A stretch of DNA of 64,000 bases from Paraburkholderia dioscoreae (GTDB lineage Bacteria; Pseudomonadota; Gammaproteobacteria; Burkholderiales; Burkholderiaceae). The notes beneath the pieces are model-generated. The model searched no databases. It was not told where the DNA came from and worked only from the letters and a program-made list of their open reading frames with translations. The stretch spans positions 1,922,001 through 1,986,000 of the forward strand of contig NZ_LR699553.1 in assembly GCF_902459535.1 (NCBI RefSeq). The letters are read 5' to 3'. A program made the translations under genes and the position numbers. Shown here piece by piece: positions 61,470-64,000 of the stretch (positions within the stretch are counted from its first letter, which is position 1; each line of letters begins with the position of its first letter).

Positions 61470-64000
61470 ATGACCTATCAAGTTCTCGCACGCAAATGGC
61501 GGCCGAAGGATTTCGCTTCGCTCGTCGGACAGGAGCATGTGGTGCGCGCGCTCACGCACGCGCTCGACGGCGGCCGTCTGCACCATGCCTATCTGTTTAC
61601 CGGCACACGCGGCGTCGGCAAGACCACGCTGTCGCGCATCTTCGCCAAGGCGCTGAATTGCGAAACTGGCGTGACCTCCGCGCCGTGCGGCGTATGCCGC
61701 GCGTGCCGCGAGATCGACGAAGGGCGTTTTGTCGATTATGTGGAGATGGACGCGGCGAGTAATCGCGGCGTCGACGAAATGGCTGCGCTGCTGGAGCGCG
61801 CCGTTTATGCGCCGGTGGATGCGCGCTTCAAGGTCTACATGATCGACGAAGTGCACATGCTGACCAACCACGCCTTCAACGCGATGTTGAAGACACTGGA
61901 AGAACCGCCAGCGCACGTCAAGTTCATTCTCGCCACCACGGATCCGCAAAAGATTCCGGTCACGGTGCTCTCGCGCTGTCTGCAATTCAATCTGAAGCAG
62001 ATGCCCGCCGGTCATATCGTCTCGCATCTCGAGCACATTCTCGGCGAAGAAAAGGTGCCGTACGACGTCCAGGCGCTGCGCCTGCTCGCGCGCGCGGCCG
62101 ACGGCTCGATGCGCGACGCGCTCTCGCTGACCGATCAGGCGATTGCCTACTCGGCCAACCAGGTCAATGAAGAAGCGGTGCGCGGCATGCTCGGCGCGCT
62201 CGACCAGAGCTACCTGATCCGCCTGCTCGATGCCCTCGCTGACGGCGACGGCGCCGCGGTGCTGTCGGTGGCCGACGAGATGGCGTTGCGCAGCCTGTCG
62301 TTTTCGACGGCATTGCAGGATCTGGCGAGTCTGCTGCACCGGATTGCGTGGGCGCAGTTCGCGCCGTCGTCGGTGCTGGACGAGTGGCCCGAGGCGGGTG
62401 ATCTGCGCCGCTTCGCCGAAGCGCTGAGCGCCGAGCAGGTGCAATTGTTCTATCAGATCGCGACCATCGGCCGAAGCGAACTGGGTCTCGCGCCGGACGA
62501 ATACGCCGGCTTCACCATGACGCTGCTGCGCATGCTCGCGTTCGAACCGGCGCCTATGGGCGGCGGCGGGGGGGCCGTGGGTGCGGCGCGTGCGCCGGGC
62601 CAGTCCGGCGCGGGCGGAGCGAGACGCGCCGGTGCGCCGGCCGTGGCCGCGCAGCAGGGTGCGTCGGGTTCGCCCGTTTCACAGGCGCGGCCGGTAGCGG
62701 CTTCGAGCGCAGTGCCGGGGACTTCGCGTGAAGCGCAGGTGAGCGCTGCCGCGCCGGGCCGCGAAACACAGCCGGGTAAAGTTGTTGTGGCCGATAAGGG
62801 CGTCGTGGTTGAGGCAGCGCCGGTTGAATCGGCAACGCGCGCCATGGCGCAAGCCGACAGCACGGTTGAAGTGCAGCCTGCGGCTGGCGACGTTCAGGAT
62901 GCCGCGGCGGATTCTGCTCAAGGCGCGATCGCCGGGCAGCCGCCTGTCGCAGAACCGGCAATAGTTGCAGAGCCGGCGCCGGTTATCGATGAATTGGAAC
63001 CGACACCGACGTCCGCGGCGGCTGCCGCCCCGGTACCCGCGTTGGCTCCATGGGACGATGCCCCCGTCAACTCGGCAGCGGGCGAAGTGTCCGCAGCCAT
63101 TGGCCTCAACGATCCTGCTTCGAGCGATGTCTCCGCGGCCGCAGGCTCCAAAGGTGCGGCTTCGAATGGAGTCTCCGCGTCCGCTGGCCTTAACGAATCT
63201 GCTTCGAGCGAAGCCTCCGCAATCGCTGATCTCAACGGTGCGGCCCAGAACGGAGCCTCCGCAACCGCAACTCTTAACGACGAAACACGCGCCGGCGAAG
63301 CTCCCGCATATTCGCTGAGCGCACCGGCAGCCGCCGCGTTTGCGCGCACGGAGCAAGCCGCGGCTGCGGCGCCGTCGCAAGAACTACCGCCCGTAGCCGA
63401 TACTGCACCCCGTCGCGCGGGCGGTGCGAGCGCCGCCCTCGACGTCTTGCGCAGCGCCGGTTTGAAAGTGTCGTCGGACCGTGGCCGCGCGAGCGCGGCA
63501 ACTGCCGCGAAGCCCGGCGCGCCGGCCACGCCGAAACCCGCCGCCCCGCGCGTCGTCGTTCCCGTGCCGACGCCGGGCGCGCCACGCCGTGCGCCGCAGC
63601 AGGATGCCGCACCGGCAGCACCTGCCGCGCGCGCGGCAGGATCAGCGTCTTCGTCGCTAGCGCACCGCAACGGCGCTGAGCAGAATGGCTCGTCGGTGCC
63701 GCCGTGGGATGACATGCCGCCGCCTGACGAATACATGCCGCTCACGGCCGCCGACGAAGGCTATTACGGCCTGCCGGACGACGGCTATATGCCCGTGTTC
63801 GACAGCGGCCCGGACGATGTCCGCGTGAGCGCCGCGCCGGCGCCCGCGTCGACGCCGGCGCCGGCGCCGGTGATCGACCAACGTCCGCTGCCGCCCGCCG
63901 TGCCGCTCGATCCGCTGGGCTTCAAGGGTGACTGGCCGGCGCTTGCCGTCGATCTGCCGCTCAAGGGCATTTCGTATCAGCTCGCGTTCAACAGCGAACT
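61470..64000 (+). CDS. dnaX: DnaX, DNA polymerase III tau/gamma subunit, cut by window edge
   Basis: At least 843 residues from the ATG at 61470 (MTYQVLARKWRPKDFASLVG); the C-terminus lies outside. Walker A is FTGTRGVGKTTL (about residues 43-52), a zinc module C-x8-C-x2-C-x2-C follows (ALNCETG, APCGVCRACRE), and Walker B is VYMIDEVHML. SRCLQF is the sensor region with the arginine finger. The clamp loader ATPase core ends near residue 365. After that comes a 450-residue Ala/Pro-rich linker with tandem repeats, and then the end of the window. Confidence 0.96.
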   Translation, partial: MTYQVLARKWRPKDFASLVGQEHVVRALTHALDGGRLHHAYLFTGTRGVGKTTLSRIFAKALNCETGVTSAPCGVCRACREIDEGRFVDYVEMDAASNRGVDEMAALLERAVYAPVDARFKVYMIDEVHMLTNHAFNAMLKTLEEPPAHVKFILATTDPQKIPVTVLSRCLQFNLKQMPAGHIVSHLEHILGEEKVPYDVQALRLLARAADGSMRDALSLTDQAIAYSANQVNEEAVRGMLGALDQSYLIRLLDALADGDGAAVLSVADEMALRSLSFSTALQDLASLLHRIAWAQFAPSSVLDEWPEAGDLRRFAEALSAEQVQLFYQIATIGRSELGLAPDEYAGFTMTLLRMLAFEPAPMGGGGGAVGAARAPGQSGAGGARRAGAPAVAAQQGASGSPVSQARPVAASSAVPGTSREAQVSAAAPGRETQPGKVVVADKGVVVEAAPVESATRAMAQADSTVEVQPAAGDVQDAAADSAQGAIAGQPPVAEPAIVAEPAPVIDELEPTPTSAAAAAPVPALAPWDDAPVNSAAGEVSAAIGLNDPASSDVSAAAGSKGAASNGVSASAGLNESASSEASAIADLNGAAQNGASATATLNDETRAGEAPAYSLSAPAAAAFARTEQAAAAAPSQELPPVADTAPRRAGGASAALDVLRSAGLKVSSDRGRASAATAAKPGAPATPKPAAPRVVVPVPTPGAPRRAPQQDAAPAAPAARAAGSASSSLAHRNGAEQNGSSVPPWDDMPPPDEYMPLTAADEGYYGLPDDGYMPVFDSGPDDVRVSAAPAPASTPAPAPVIDQRPLPPAVPLDPLGFKGDWPALAVDLPLKGISYQLAFNSE
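63087..63296 (+). repeat. five 14-residue tandem repeats inside dnaX
   Basis: Five 42-bp units stand in frame: VSAAIGLNDPASSD, VSAAAGSKGAASNG, VSASAGLNESASSE, ASAIADLNGAAQNG, ASATATLNDETRAG. They are degenerate at both protein and DNA level. They lie within the tau linker, which tolerates length changes. Confidence 0.8.

Noticed and set aside
61095..61470. Open frames over the ffs gene and the ffs-dnaX gap
   Set aside because: They overlie the conserved SRP RNA and T-rich DNA, and have no family features.

Overview
The window is about 64 kb of high-GC chromosomal DNA from a betaproteobacterium of the Burkholderia/Paraburkholderia type. I infer this from the sbp-cysTWA-cysB sulfate locus, the gcl-hyi-glxR cluster, the rpsF-priB-rpsR-rplI-dnaB order, a chromosomal L-Ara4N (arn) cluster with arnA split into two genes, and the trxA-rho neighbourhood. 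I see no insertion sequence, phage module, CRISPR array, rRNA or tRNA. This is core-genome DNA with a few accessory islets. The first gene and the last gene (dnaX) run off the window edges.

Layout. 0-1.8 kb: a DUF2939 fragment, then lexA with two tandem SOS boxes and a small unknown gene behind it. 2-7.2 kb: sulfate uptake, sbp-cysT-cysW-cysA-cysB. 7.4-10.2 kb: a GNAT-SDR pair divergent from a GlxA-type AraC regulator. 10.5-12.1 kb: asparaginase and a DUF3597 protein. 12.6-17.4 kb: glyoxylate carboligase pathway (gcl, hyi, glxR) with a divergent LysR regulator. 17.6-19.3 kb: ECF sigma factor and zinc-finger anti-sigma factor. 19.5-22.5 kb: ribosomal and replication genes rpsF-priB-rpsR-rplI-dnaB. 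22.6-24.3 kb: DUF47-Pit phosphate transport. 24.3-29.4 kb: an atypical SDR, an NlpC/P60 lipoprotein, a PIN-PhoH ATPase and a Bcp peroxiredoxin. 29.5-37 kb: the L-Ara4N lipid A modification cluster. 37.4-42.5 kb: an Mth938-like protein, alaA, hom and thrC. 42.7-44.8 kb: moeA-moaD-moaE. 45-49.1 kb: truncated haemoglobin, an NsrR-like regulator and clpB. 49.2-55.4 kb: YidB-like and HhH proteins, a MerR/carboxymuconolactone-decarboxylase pair, MATE and GT39 genes, and rpmE2. 55.6-60.7 kb: mtfA, MFS transporter and merR, then rho and trxA. 61.1 kb to the end: the 4.5S SRP RNA gene and dnaX.

Coordinated systems. CysB is encoded behind the permease genes it would control. GCL, Hyi and GlxR together turn glyoxylate into glycerate. 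The arn proteins build, flip and attach aminoarabinose to lipid A. The NsrR-like protein probably senses nitric oxide, and a good NsrR-type dyad lies between it and the divergent haemoglobin gene. clpB carries a clear sigma-32 promoter.

The less expected features are: a cysteine-ladder small ORF on a 12-bp periodic repeat (12.3 kb); a MerR promoter with a 19-bp spacer upstream of a 49-bp overlapping MerR/CMD pair (50.7 kb); an HhH protein with a histone-H1-like tail (49.8 kb); 14-residue tandem repeats and a G7 run in dnaX; and likely leaderless promoters at asparaginase and dnaX.
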